Positions 52,043 to 61,139 of a stretch of DNA of 64,000 nt are shown one piece after another; within the stretch, counting starts at the first letter, position 1; each line of letters opens with the position of its first letter. The notes under the pieces are model-generated. The model was not told where the DNA came from and searched no databases. It was given only the letters and a program-made list of their open reading frames with translations. A program made the translations under genes and the position numbers. The DNA is from Candidatus Krumholzibacteriota bacterium (GTDB taxonomy: Bacteria; Krumholzibacteriota; Krumholzibacteriia; LZORAL124-64-63), in NCBI GenBank assembly GCA_022711765.1, contig JAKLEB010000002.1:310001-374000 (forward strand), read 5' to 3'.

Positions 52043-53254
52043 ATGGCGGCACGAGGCGAGGCTGGCGATCGCGGGCCCAAGGTCCGCAGCGACTGCTGGA
52101 TCGCGGTCGAGATCCGCGAAGCCGGCGGCGTCGAGATCGCGCTGGAGAGCAAGGTCGCCGGCCTGTACGGCCAGAGCATCCGGACCCTGGTCGCCGGCGG
52201 CTGCCGGGCGCTCGGCGTCGCGCACGCCGGGATCGAGATCGTGGACCAGGGCGCGCTTCCGTTCACCCTCGCGGCGCGGCTCGAGACGGCCGTCAAGCGG
52301 GCCCTGCCCGATTGCGCCGCCGAGTTCCTGCTGCCGATGGCGGACCGGTGCCGGTACGCCAGCCGGCGCGATCGGCTGCGCCGCACCCGGCTCTACCTGC
52401 CGGGCACCCAGCCCAAGCTCTTCGTCAATGCCGGGCTTCACGAGCCGGACGGGGTCATCCTCGACCTCGAGGACGCCGTGGCGCCGAGCGAGAAGGACGC
52501 GGCGCGCGCCCTGGTGCGCAACGCGCTGCGCGCGGTCGATTTCCGCGGCGCCGAGCGCATGGTGCGCATCAACCAGGGCGAGCTGGGCCTCGCGGACCTC
52601 GACTGGATCGCGCCGCACAACGTCCACCTCGTGCTGATCCCCAAGGTCGAGTCGCCGGAGCAGGTGGTCGCGGTCGCCGAGAAGCTCGGCCGGCTCGTGC
52701 CCGCGCGGGAGGTCTTCCTCATGCCGATCGTCGAGTCGGCGCTCGGCGCCTGGCGGGCCTACGAGATCGCGACCGCGCACCCGTCGGTCGTCGCGCTCTC
52801 GATCGGGCTCGAGGACTACACCGCCGACATCGGCACCCAGCGGACGCTGCAGGGTACGGAGTCGTTCTGGGCGCGGTCGCAGGTGCTCAACGGCGCGCGC
52901 GCGGCGGGCGTGCAGCCGATCGACACCGTGTTCTCGGACGTGACCGACATGGAGGGGCTGCGCCAGTCGGTGCTCGAGGCCAGGGCGCTCGGCTACGTGG
53001 GCAAGGGCTGCATCCACCCGCGGCAGATCCCGGTCGTGCACGACGCGCTGGCGCCGAGCGCGGCGGAGATCGACAAGGCGCTCAAGATCGTGCGCGCCTT
53101 CGAGGACGCGCAGAGACGCGGCGTCGGCGTGGTCGCTCTCGGCAGCAAGATGATCGACGCGCCGGTCGTCAGGCGCGCGGTCACCACCGTCGAGACCGCC
53201 GTCCTGGTCGGCCGGTTGCGCGCCGACTGGCGCGACGCGGAGGTGCGGGGATGA
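52043..53254 (+). CDS. citE: Citrate lyase CitD-CitE fusion (acyl carrier + beta subunit)
   Basis: 403 residues, GAGGTG upstream. Residues ~12-100 match the CitD acyl carrier: VRSDCWIAVEI with the likely prosthetic-group Ser16, VEIALESKVAGLYGQSI, VDQGALPFTLAARLETA. Residues ~115-390 are CitE: RTRLYLPGTQPKLFVNAGL, GVILDLEDAVAPSEKDAAR, metal/acid site LIPKVESPEQ and MPIVESALGAW, IGLEDYTADIGTQR, GKGCIHPRQIPVV. CitD and CitE are normally separate genes. Together with CitF downstream it would split citrate to oxaloacetate and acetate. The CitC, CitX and CitG maturation proteins are not in the window. Confidence 0.9.
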   Translation: MAARGEAGDRGPKVRSDCWIAVEIREAGGVEIALESKVAGLYGQSIRTLVAGGCRALGVAHAGIEIVDQGALPFTLAARLETAVKRALPDCAAEFLLPMADRCRYASRRDRLRRTRLYLPGTQPKLFVNAGLHEPDGVILDLEDAVAPSEKDAARALVRNALRAVDFRGAERMVRINQGELGLADLDWIAPHNVHLVLIPKVESPEQVVAVAEKLGRLVPAREVFLMPIVESALGAWRAYEIATAHPSVVALSIGLEDYTADIGTQRTLQGTESFWARSQVLNGARAAGVQPIDTVFSDVTDMEGLRQSVLEARALGYVGKGCIHPRQIPVVHDALAPSAAEIDKALKIVRAFEDAQRRGVGVVALGSKMIDAPVVRRAVTTVETAVLVGRLRADWRDAEVRG

Positions 53255-54807
53255 CCAAGCTCGAACGCAACGCCCTGGGTCGCCTGGTGCCCGTCGAGAT
53301 CAACGGCGAGCCGGCCGTTCCGTTCCCGGGGGTCCGCAAGCACCGGCCGACCGGGCGCAAGGCCGCGCCGCCCATCCGCAGCTGCGTCGACTATCCCGCC
53401 GACGGCAACAAGGTCGTGGCCGACCTGAAGACCGCGCTCGCCGCGGCCGGCCTGCGCGACGGCATGACCATCTCGACGCACCATCACCTGCGGAACGGCG
53501 ACTTCGTCGCCAATGCGGTGTTCGCCGCGGCGGCCGAGCTGGGCGCCCGCGACCTGCGCTGGTTCCCGTCGGCGAGCTTCCCGATCCACGCGCCGCAGGT
53601 CGCGCACCTCGAGAGCGGTGTGCTCCACCACATCGAGGGCTCGATGAACGGCCCGCTGGGCGACTACTGCTCCAGCGGCAAGATGCGTGGCATGGCCGTG
53701 CTGCGCTCCCACGGGGGGCGCTGGCAGGCGATCCAGGACGGCGAGGTGCACATCGACATCGCCGTGATCGCGGCGCCGACGGCCGACGCGTTCGGCAACG
53801 CGACCGGCGACCGGGGGCCCGCCGCGTGCGGCCTGCTCGGGTTCGCGCTCGCCGACTCGATGTACGCCGACCACGTCATCGTGGTCACGGACAACCTCGT
53901 GCCGTTCCCGTGCATTCCCTGGCAGATCCAGGGCAACCACGTGGACCAGGTCGTCGTCATGGACTCGATCGGCGACGCCTCGAAGATCGTCTCGGGCACG
54001 ACCGAGATCACGAAATCGCCCGATCGCCTGCTGATCGCCGAGCTCACGGCGCGCTTCTGCGACGAGGTCGGCATCGTCCACGACGGCTTCTCGTTCCAGG
54101 CCGGCGCGGGCGGCACGGCGCTGTCGTTCGCGATCTTCCTGCGCGACATCATGCGCGAACGCAAGATCAAGGCGCGCTTCGTGCGCGGTGGCTCCAACAA
54201 GTACCTCACCGACATGCTCGAGGAGGGCCTGACCGACTACATCCTCGACGGCCAGACCTTCGACCTCGATGGCGTGCGCTCGATGCGCGAGAACCCGCGC
54301 CATGTCAACACGTCGCCGTTCACGAGCTACAACTGGCACGGCAAGGGCAACTTCGCCTCGATCCTGGACGTGACGGTGCTTGGGGCGACCGAGGTCGACC
54401 TGAACTTCAACGCCAACGTGGTGACGCACTCGGACGGTCTGCTGCAACACGGGATCGGCGGCTGGCAGAACTGCCTGTTCGCGAAGTGCACGATCCTGCC
54501 GATCCCCAGCTTCCGCGACCGGATCCCGGTGCTGCTCGACGAGGTCACGACGATCTGCGGCCCCGGCGAGCTGATCGACGTGGTCGTGACCGAGCGTGGG
54601 ATCGCGATCAACCCGCTGCGGCAGGACCTGCTCGCCGCCGTGCGCGGGTCGTCGCTGCCGATCCGCGCGCTCGCCGACATCAAGGGCGAGGTGGAGGAGA
54701 TCTGCGGGGGCAAGCCGGAACGCGCCAGGTTCGCGGACAAGGTCGTGGCCGCGATCAAGTGGGTGGACGGGACGGTGATCGACAGCGTCCGGCAGGTGGG
54801 TTCCTGA
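53251..54807 (+). CDS. citF: Citrate lyase alpha subunit (citrate:acetyl-ACP transferase)
   Basis: 518 residues; ATG overlaps the fusion gene stop. CitF family: LERNALGRLVPVEINGEPAV start, MTISTHHHLRNGDFVANAVF, HHIEGSMNGPLGDYCSSGKM, GNATGDRGPAACGLLGFALAD, VRGGSNKYLTDMLEEGL, FNANVVTHSDGLLQHGIGG. Length normal. Transfers the acetyl group from CitD to citrate. Completes citrate lyase in a two-gene operon. Confidence 0.95.
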   Translation: MTKLERNALGRLVPVEINGEPAVPFPGVRKHRPTGRKAAPPIRSCVDYPADGNKVVADLKTALAAAGLRDGMTISTHHHLRNGDFVANAVFAAAAELGARDLRWFPSASFPIHAPQVAHLESGVLHHIEGSMNGPLGDYCSSGKMRGMAVLRSHGGRWQAIQDGEVHIDIAVIAAPTADAFGNATGDRGPAACGLLGFALADSMYADHVIVVTDNLVPFPCIPWQIQGNHVDQVVVMDSIGDASKIVSGTTEITKSPDRLLIAELTARFCDEVGIVHDGFSFQAGAGGTALSFAIFLRDIMRERKIKARFVRGGSNKYLTDMLEEGLTDYILDGQTFDLDGVRSMRENPRHVNTSPFTSYNWHGKGNFASILDVTVLGATEVDLNFNANVVTHSDGLLQHGIGGWQNCLFAKCTILPIPSFRDRIPVLLDEVTTICGPGELIDVVVTERGIAINPLRQDLLAAVRGSSLPIRALADIKGEVEEICGGKPERARFADKVVAAIKWVDGTVIDSVRQVGS

Positions 54808-54959
54808 GCGAGCGCCTGGCCGCGGCCGCCGCCGGCCGCTCCCCCGCCAAGGCGACTGTTTTGGTAGTGGTATCGATCTTCGTTCCGTGCTAGACTCCGT
54901 GCTCGCCACTCGCTCGTCGCATCGGGACGAGCGCTCACCACGCGGAAGGGAGCGATATC
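54808..54959. other. Intergenic region upstream of small secreted protein
   Basis: 152 bases. A weak GC hairpin (GCGGCC / GGCCGC, 54822-54839) may end the citrate lyase transcript. A TAGACT-like -10 lies near 54892 but no clear -35. Confidence 0.3.
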
Positions 54960-55553
54960 ATGAAATTGGTAATTTACCTCGCCCTCGCCCTGGCCCTGGG
55001 CGCCGGGATCGCCGCCGCGGCCGACGAGAAGTCCATCGACGTGAACGAGTACACGATCCCGGAGCCGGGCCGTATCCAGATCACCGGCGCGCTTTCGACC
55101 GCGTCGCCGATGTGGAACCGCGGTTTCGGCACCGGCCTGTATTCGCTGGCCTGTGCGTTCCCCCTGACGGATTCCGGCGCCGACGGGCAGTACTACGACG
55201 TGTACTGCGTCGAGGCCACGGACCAGTCGCCCATCGAGATCGTGGTCAACAGCAACGGCACGACGATCGGCGACACGACCCTGTTCCTGTACTGTGATCC
55301 GTTCAATCCGGCCACGCCGCTCGCGAACGCCGTCTTCTACGATGACGACGACGGCGTCAGCCTGCTGAGCGCGTTCATGCTCAGCGACAACATCGTGCTG
55401 CCGCCGGGCACCTCGTACTGGCTCGTGATCAGCACCTTCAGTGGCGGCATCACCGGCAGCTACGCCATCGACACGAGCGCCAACGTGGTGCTCTGCGGCG
55501 GCGTCGGCGCCGAGGCGACCGACTGGAGCTCCATCAAGGGCCTGTTCCGCTAG
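54960..55553 (+). CDS. Small secreted protein with PPC-like beta domain
   Basis: 197 residues; strong AAGGGAG site eight bases upstream. Signal peptide ends AIAAAADE. The mature part is beta-rich with acidic and Tyr-rich motifs (GQYYDVYCVEATD, TLFLYCDPFNPATPLA, YDDDDGVSLLSAF, PPGTSYWLVISTFSGG), resembling bacterial pre-peptidase C-terminal (PPC) domains, which often ride on secreted enzymes. Cys residues could pair. No catalytic motif. Followed at once by a hairpin and an ABC exporter pair; no functional link is visible. Confidence 0.75.
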   Translation: MKLVIYLALALALGAGIAAAADEKSIDVNEYTIPEPGRIQITGALSTASPMWNRGFGTGLYSLACAFPLTDSGADGQYYDVYCVEATDQSPIEIVVNSNGTTIGDTTLFLYCDPFNPATPLANAVFYDDDDGVSLLSAFMLSDNIVLPPGTSYWLVISTFSGGITGSYAIDTSANVVLCGGVGAEATDWSSIKGLFR

Positions 55554-55581
55554 AACCGAACACGACGCGCGAGAGCGCCGG

Positions 55582-55611
55582 AGCGGCTCCCGGTTCCTGC
55601 CGGGGGCCGCT
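55582..55611 (+). terminator. Hairpin after the small secreted protein, covering the ABC gene's upstream ATG
   Basis: 12-bp arms AGCGGCTCCCGG / CCGGGGGCCGCT (one G-U wobble), 6-nt loop, then TTCCC. Ends four bases before an ATG at 55616, so it would block ribosome access there. Confidence 0.6.
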
Positions 55612-55630
55612 TCCCATGGCGGGAATCGAC

Positions 55631-56560
55631 ATGGTGGCCGACCTGGCCGTACACTGCGTGAATCTGGTCAAGCGCTACGCCGACGTCACGGCCGTCGCCG
55701 GCATCGACCTCGACGTCCGCCGCGGTGAATGTTTCGGGCTGCTCGGTCCCAACGGCGCCGGCAAGACCACCACCGTGGAGATCCTCGAGGGGCTCACCGC
55801 GGCCGACGGCGGCACGGTCGAGATCCTCGCCAGCCGCTGGGGCGCCGGGCGCGATCGCGAGTTGCGCGAGCGGCTCGGCGTGCAGCTCCAGGAGACCCAG
55901 CTCGCGGAGAAGCTCACCGTCCTGGAGACGGTCCGGCTGTTCCGCAGCTTCTACCGGCGCGGTCGGGCTGTCGACCAGGTCATCGACCTCGCCGGCTTGG
56001 TCGAAAAGCGCCAGGCGCGCGTGGGCAAGCTCTCCGGCGGTCAGAAGCAGCGTCTCGCGCTCGCCTGCGCCCTGGTCAGCGATCCCGAGCTCCTCTTCCT
56101 CGACGAGCCGACGACCGGCCTCGATCCCCAGGCGCGCCGCAACGTCTGGGAGATCGTCGGCGAGTTCCGGGCGGGCGGTGGCTCGGTGCTCTTGACCACG
56201 CACTACATGGAGGAGGCGGCGCGCCTCTGCGACCGCGTCGCCGTCATGGACCACGGCCGCATCATCGCGCTGGACACGCCCGACGAGCTGGTCGCGTCGC
56301 TCGGGGCCAGCCAGGTGGTCGATTTCCAGGCGGCGGCGTCCCTGCCCACGGCGGAGCTGTCGGCGCTGCCCGGCGTCCAGGGCGCTGATACCCGCAACGG
56401 ACGCCAGCTGCTGCACACCGACCGCATCGGCGAGACCCTGCCGGCGCTCCTGGCGCTCCTCGGGAGCCGGCGTATCGCGCTCGCCGACCTGCAGACCCGC
56501 CAGGCGACGCTCGAGGATGTCTTCATCCACCTGACCGGACGGACGCTCCAGGATGAATGA
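55631..56560 (+). CDS. ABC transporter ATP-binding protein (ABC-2 exporter type)
   Basis: 309 residues from ATG 55631 (GGGA six bases upstream). The ATG at 55616 is next to the terminator hairpin and has no free ribosome site. Walker A LLGPNGAGKTTTVEIL, Q-loop GVQLQETQLAEKL, signature KLSGGQKQRLALACA, Walker B LLFLDEPTTGLDPQA, switch His in LLTTHYMEEAARLC. DrrA/CcmA-type domain followed by a ~80-residue C-terminal region usual in exporters. Overlaps the permease start by eight bases. Confidence 0.95.
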   Translation: MVADLAVHCVNLVKRYADVTAVAGIDLDVRRGECFGLLGPNGAGKTTTVEILEGLTAADGGTVEILASRWGAGRDRELRERLGVQLQETQLAEKLTVLETVRLFRSFYRRGRAVDQVIDLAGLVEKRQARVGKLSGGQKQRLALACALVSDPELLFLDEPTTGLDPQARRNVWEIVGEFRAGGGSVLLTTHYMEEAARLCDRVAVMDHGRIIALDTPDELVASLGASQVVDFQAAASLPTAELSALPGVQGADTRNGRQLLHTDRIGETLPALLALLGSRRIALADLQTRQATLEDVFIHLTGRTLQDE

Positions 56561-57629
56561 CCCGGCCCGTCCGGCCTGGCGAGGCCAGGCGCTGCTGGAG
56601 CTGACGCGCTCGCGCGTGCTCGAGTTCGTGCGCGAGCCGGAGGCCGTGTTCTGGGTCTTCGTCTTCCCCGTGCTGCTCGCGTTCGCCCTGGGGATCGCGT
56701 TCCGCAGCAAGCCGGTCGAGCGCGCCAAGGTCGCCGTCATCACGGATGGCGGGGCGGCCGCGACCGAGCTGGCGATCCGCCTGCGGCAGGACGATCGGCT
56801 GCTGGTCGAGCTGCTCACGCCGGACGCCGCCGCGCTCGCGCTGCGCAAGGGCAACGTCGATGCGGTGGCCGAGCTGACCGCCGTCGCGGACTCCCTCGCC
56901 GTCGTCTACCGCTGGGAGCCGAGCCGCGTCGAGGGGCGCGCGGCGCGGCTGGCGCTCGACGACGCGATCCAGGGCGCGCTCGGCCGCGCCGACGTGGTGG
57001 CCGTCCGCGATGAGACCACGGCGCGTCCCGGTTCGCGGTACATCGATTTCCTGATTCCCGGCCTCGTCGGCCTCAACCTCATGGGCAGCGGCATGTGGGG
57101 CATCGGCTTCTCGGTCGTCGTGGCGCGCACCCGCAAGCTCCTCAAGCGCTTCGCCGCCACGCCGATGCGGCGTTCCGACTACCTGGCTTCCTTCGCGCTC
57201 TCGCGATTGCTGTTCCTCGGCCTGGAAGTGGCCGCGGTCATCGGCTTCGGCTGGCTGTTCTTCGACGTGGCGGTCCGCGGCTCGCTGGGAGCGCTGGCGC
57301 TCGTGTCGCTGGTCGGCGCCGCGAGCTTCGCCGGCCTCGGCCTGCTCGTGGCCGCGCGGCCGCGCACCGTCGAATCGGTCAGCGGCTGGATGAACCTGGT
57401 CATGCTGCCGATGTGGCTGCTCTCGGGGACCTTCTTCTCCTACGAGCGCTTTCCCGCCGCGGTGCTGCCGGCCATCCGCGCGCTCCCGCTGACGGCGCTG
57501 AACGACGCCCTGCGCGCCGTGATGAACGACGGCGCGTCGCTGTGGGCGACCGGCCCCGAGCTGGCGATCCTGACCGCCTGGGGCCTCGGCAGCTACGTCG
57601 TGGCCGTCCGCATCTTCCGCTGGCAGTAG
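56553..57629 (+). CDS. ABC-2 type transporter permease
   Basis: 358 residues. First TM helix (VFWVFVFPVLLAFALGIAF), a ~140-residue extracytoplasmic domain, then five TM segments with IDFLIPGLVGLNLMGSGMWG, FAATPMRRSDYLASFALSRL and LVMLPMWLLSGTFFSYERFP, the DrrB/ABC-2 pattern. Works with the ATPase encoded just upstream. Substrate (drug, polysaccharide or lipid) not readable. Convergent with the surface-protein gene, one base apart. Confidence 0.92.
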   Translation: MNDPARPAWRGQALLELTRSRVLEFVREPEAVFWVFVFPVLLAFALGIAFRSKPVERAKVAVITDGGAAATELAIRLRQDDRLLVELLTPDAAALALRKGNVDAVAELTAVADSLAVVYRWEPSRVEGRAARLALDDAIQGALGRADVVAVRDETTARPGSRYIDFLIPGLVGLNLMGSGMWGIGFSVVVARTRKLLKRFAATPMRRSDYLASFALSRLLFLGLEVAAVIGFGWLFFDVAVRGSLGALALVSLVGAASFAGLGLLVAARPRTVESVSGWMNLVMLPMWLLSGTFFSYERFPAAVLPAIRALPLTALNDALRAVMNDGASLWATGPELAILTAWGLGSYVVAVRIFRWQ

Positions 57630-57630
57630 C

Positions 57631-60600
57631 TCAGCGAAGCAGGGTCATCTTGCGCGACCGCGCGACGTGGGACGTCTCGAGCCTCGCCACGTACGCGCCG
57701 GCGGCGACCTCGCGGCCCGCGTCGTCCAGGCCGTCCCAGTCCGCCGTGTGCCGACCGCGGCCGAGGCGGCCGGAGAACAGCGTCCGGACCAGGCGCCCGT
57801 CGAGCCCGTAGATCGCCAGCCGCACCTCGTCCGACTGCCCGACGTCGAAGGTCATCCGGGTCTGCGGATTGAACGGATTCGGGACGTTCGGTCCGAGCCG
57901 CGTCGCCTCGGGGACCCCGGCGCCGAACGACGTGCCGGTCGTGAACGTCCAGCAGTATCCGCCGAGAAGCGCGTTGTCCGCCGTGTCGGTCACCGCGGTC
58001 GTGAGGCAGGCCTCGTACAGCGCCGTCGCCTCGAGCGCCTCCGCCGGCGTGAGGATGGCCATCCATCTGGTCGGGTCCCAGGTCACCGCCGCCGGGACGG
58101 CAGCCCTTCCCGCGGGCGCGAGGGTGAAGCTCGCGGACGTCAGCGTCGCGCGATCGAGCGGCTCGGTGAAGGTCGCCGTGACCTGCGCGTCGATCGCGAC
58201 GTTCTGCGCGTCCGCGGCCGGCGACGTCGTCGTGACCGCCGGCGCGATCGCGTCCAGGATCCCGTCGCGGCTGAGATGGATCTCATCGATGACCGGGCTC
58301 GCGAGCGGATCGTCGCTCGCGAGGAACGCGCGGTATTGCGCGTAACGGCCCGGCGGGCTCGCGACGGCGATGCCGTCGAGCGGCGCCCAGGCGGACCAGC
58401 TCGCGCCCGGCGCCGGAGTCTCGCCCGTCCGGGTCTCGAAGAGCACGCTCGTCGCGGCCGGCAAGAGCCCCGACCATTCGAGGTCGTACCAGTCGAGCGC
58501 CGGTTCGCCGGAGTCGATGACCGGCGATACGTACGTACCGGCGGCCGCGGTGTACGGAGTCACCCGGATCCAGTCGATGTAGAACGGCGTGTCCGAGTAT
58601 GCCGACTTGTAGAACGCCGCGTGCAGCGGCGCGATGATCAGCACGTTGGACGCTTCCGCCTCGAGGACGCCATCGACGAAGAACTGCAGGTGTCCGTGCG
58701 TCCAGATGATCTTGAAGACGTGCCACTCGTTGTACGTGGCGGTCGTCTCCAGCGCGATCGTGTTGTGGTCCCACTCGCGATACCGCGCATAGATCCGCTC
58801 GTTTCCCGGCTGATCGCCGGTGCCGCCCGTGGAGAACCAGGCGTACTGGGTGTTGCCGTTGGTGGTCGCGTCGAAGCCGACGTCGATGAACCGGCTGCCG
58901 GGAATGAACATCGCGCGCGCCTCGAGCACGACGCCCGGTCCCCAGGTCTGGTCGGACTCGATGGACGACAGCTCGAAGGTCGCGTCGTTGCGTTCCTGGA
59001 CGTCGAGGATGCCGTCGGCGATGACCGGCGTGTAACCCTCGGGGTTCGTCGCGTGCCACTCCGGGCCGAGGGTCGGTTCGCGGAAGAGGTCGTTCAGCTG
59101 CCCCGGCAGGCGGAGCTGGCCGCCGCCCGGACCATGGTCCATCTCGGTGACCGCGAGGTCCGTGCGGTCGCCGGCCGTGAAGTCGGCGGCCGAGGTCGCC
59201 GTCGCGACCGCCGGCGCCACGAGCCGGGTCGAGAAGGTCCACGACCCCGGAGTGCCGAGCTCGTTGCCAGCCGGATCCCGGATCGTGTCGGCGAGGCGGA
59301 CCTCGTGGACGGCGCCCCAGTCGAGACTGGCCGCCGGGTCGAGGATCGCGCGGAGGCCGGCGGGATCCCAGGTGACCGTGGCGTCGACCGGCGAGCCGCC
59401 GAGCGGGGCGACCGTGAAGCTCTCGGCCGTCAGGGATGCGGGGTCGATGGCCTCGCTGAAGGTCGCGCTCAGAGTCCGATTGGCCAGGACGCCGGCCGCG
59501 CCGGCGGCCGGGACGGTCGCCAGGACCGCGGGCGGGGTCTCGTCCGCGGGCGCCGTGGTGAACGACCAGGTGACGGCGGCGGCGAGCCCGTTGCCGTCGC
59601 CGTCGGCGACATCGGTCGTGAGGCGCGCCTCGTAACCGGTCTCGGGATCGAGCGGCGCGTCCGGTGCCAGCGTCGCGGTGAACGAGACCGGGTCGTAGTC
59701 GAGGGTCGCGGCGACGGCTCCGCCGCCCGTCCGGTCGAGCCGGAAGCTCGCGTCCGTCAGCGTGGCGGGATCGATGGCCTCGTCGAAGGTCGCCGTGACC
59801 GCGGCGCCGACCGGGACCTGCGCCGCCCCGTCGGGCGGCGAGGTCGCCACGACGACCGGCCGGGTGACGTCGGGATAGGTGTAGCCCACCCGGATCTCGT
59901 CGATCAGCGGGCTCCGGTCCAGGTCGGTCGTGGTCAACGTCGAGCGGCACTGCAGGTAGCGGCCGTGGGGGCTCGTGATCGCGCCGCCGGCCGGCGCCGA
60001 CCACGACGACCAGCCGCTGCCGGGAGTCGGCGTCTCGCCCGTTCGGGTCTGGAACGCGACCCCCGTGCCGACCGGCGACTCGCCATCCCAGGCGAGCGTC
60101 GTCCAGGGCGTGCCGGCCGCGCCGGCGTCGAGGATCGCCGATTCGTGGCGGCCCGGTGATCCGGCGTACGGCGTCACGCGGACCCAGTCGACGAGCAGCG
60201 GCGACGCCGACGCGTCCGATTTGTAGAGCGCGACGCGCTGCGGCAGGGTGAGCTCGACCCCGGTCCGTTCGTCAGCGAGCGCCCCGTCCACGAAGAAAGA
60301 GAGGCGGCTTGGCATCCACTCGATCCTGAAGACGTGCCATTCGCCGAACGTCGCGGAGGTCGGCACGTCGACGGTGCCGCCGGCCTCGGCGCGCACGCTG
60401 GCCTTGATGACCGGGACCTGCTGGTTGCCGGTTCCGCGCGTCGAGAAGAACGCCCACTGTCCGGTCTCGGAGGTGCTCGAGGTGAAACCGAGATTCACGA
60501 ACGCGCTGCCCGGCAGGACCATCGCCCTCACCTCGCAGACGACACCGGCGTCCCAGGTCGCCCAGGTCTCCAGCGCCGAGGTGAGGTAGGTGTCGTCGTC

Positions 60601-60975
60601 GCGTTCCTGCACGTCGAGGATCCCGCCCGCGATCAGCGGCGCGAATCCGGCGGACGGTCGCGTGACGTGCCACTGGGGGTCGAGAGTCGGGGCGAGGAAG
60701 AGGTCGCTGAATCGCGCCGCGAGGCGGAGCTGACCGCCCGTCGCGGTACTGTCGACCTCGCTCACGCCGGCGCCGTCGAAGGTGCCGGCCGCGAAATCGG
60801 CGGTGGACGTCAACCTGAGAACGCCGGCGGCCGGGGGTTCCGGGTTCCCGCTCTCGAGCGGCGGGGACGCGGAGCTGTCGATCGGCGCGAGCGAGAGGCC
60901 GAGCGCGGCGACGACCACCGCGGCGAGCGTCGGTTCGCGCAGGAGACGGGCCGTCCGGAGACCGAGACCCTCCAT
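57631..60975 (-). CDS. Large secreted LamG/Big_5 protein with FlgD-type C-terminal sorting domain
   Basis: 1114 residues from ATG 60975, GGAGG eight bases upstream. Signal peptide (TLAAVVVAALGLSLAPIDSSA). A LamG/laminin-like sandwich (~50-270, WHVTRPSAGFAPLIAGGILD) and an SGRY-type module are followed by two Big_5 (SbsA-like) Ig domains (AAVTATFDEAIDPATLTDAS; LSATFSEAIDPASLTAESF). A second LamG block (GPEWHATNPEGYTPVIADGI) and a third Big_5 (VTATFTEPLDRATLTSASF) come next. The C-terminal domain has GPNVPNPFNPQTRMTF and GAYVARLETSHVARSRKMTLLR. The LamG-to-Big_5 unit appears duplicated. Likely a surface-anchored adhesin or glycan-binding protein. Confidence 0.9.
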   Translation of the reverse strand: MEGLGLRTARLLREPTLAAVVVAALGLSLAPIDSSASPPLESGNPEPPAAGVLRLTSTADFAAGTFDGAGVSEVDSTATGGQLRLAARFSDLFLAPTLDPQWHVTRPSAGFAPLIAGGILDVQERDDDTYLTSALETWATWDAGVVCEVRAMVLPGSAFVNLGFTSSTSETGQWAFFSTRGTGNQQVPVIKASVRAEAGGTVDVPTSATFGEWHVFRIEWMPSRLSFFVDGALADERTGVELTLPQRVALYKSDASASPLLVDWVRVTPYAGSPGRHESAILDAGAAGTPWTTLAWDGESPVGTGVAFQTRTGETPTPGSGWSSWSAPAGGAITSPHGRYLQCRSTLTTTDLDRSPLIDEIRVGYTYPDVTRPVVVATSPPDGAAQVPVGAAVTATFDEAIDPATLTDASFRLDRTGGGAVAATLDYDPVSFTATLAPDAPLDPETGYEARLTTDVADGDGNGLAAAVTWSFTTAPADETPPAVLATVPAAGAAGVLANRTLSATFSEAIDPASLTAESFTVAPLGGSPVDATVTWDPAGLRAILDPAASLDWGAVHEVRLADTIRDPAGNELGTPGSWTFSTRLVAPAVATATSAADFTAGDRTDLAVTEMDHGPGGGQLRLPGQLNDLFREPTLGPEWHATNPEGYTPVIADGILDVQERNDATFELSSIESDQTWGPGVVLEARAMFIPGSRFIDVGFDATTNGNTQYAWFSTGGTGDQPGNERIYARYREWDHNTIALETTATYNEWHVFKIIWTHGHLQFFVDGVLEAEASNVLIIAPLHAAFYKSAYSDTPFYIDWIRVTPYTAAAGTYVSPVIDSGEPALDWYDLEWSGLLPAATSVLFETRTGETPAPGASWSAWAPLDGIAVASPPGRYAQYRAFLASDDPLASPVIDEIHLSRDGILDAIAPAVTTTSPAADAQNVAIDAQVTATFTEPLDRATLTSASFTLAPAGRAAVPAAVTWDPTRWMAILTPAEALEATALYEACLTTAVTDTADNALLGGYCWTFTTGTSFGAGVPEATRLGPNVPNPFNPQTRMTFDVGQSDEVRLAIYGLDGRLVRTLFSGRLGRGRHTADWDGLDDAGREVAAGAYVARLETSHVARSRKMTLLR

Positions 60976-61033
60976 GGTGAGCACCTCCGGGATGAGCGAG
61001 TAACCAGCTCCAACAACTCCTGTTTGCGTCGGC

Positions 61034-61063
61034 ATCCTAGCGTCGGCGGCGCCGATCCGCCAA
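61034..61063 (-). promoter_or_regulatory. Candidate promoter for the LamG/Big_5 gene
   Basis: On the minus strand TTGGCG (61063-61058), 18-nt spacer, TAGGAT (61039-61034). Start near 61027, ~50 bases before the ATG. Confidence 0.3.
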
Positions 61064-61139
61064 GCTCGATTTCGGCGGTCCGGGATTGACAGCCTTCCTG
61101 GGACCGGCCGCCTTGCCGTCTCGGCGATTCCCGGCTTGC

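Noticed and set aside
51801..52052. 83-codon minus-strand frame in the 51.6-52.0 kb gap
   Set aside because: No ribosome site, no domain, Pro/Arg-rich; treated as non-coding.
61086..61091. TTGACA near the EamA gene
   Set aside because: No acceptable -10 box 16-18 bases downstream.
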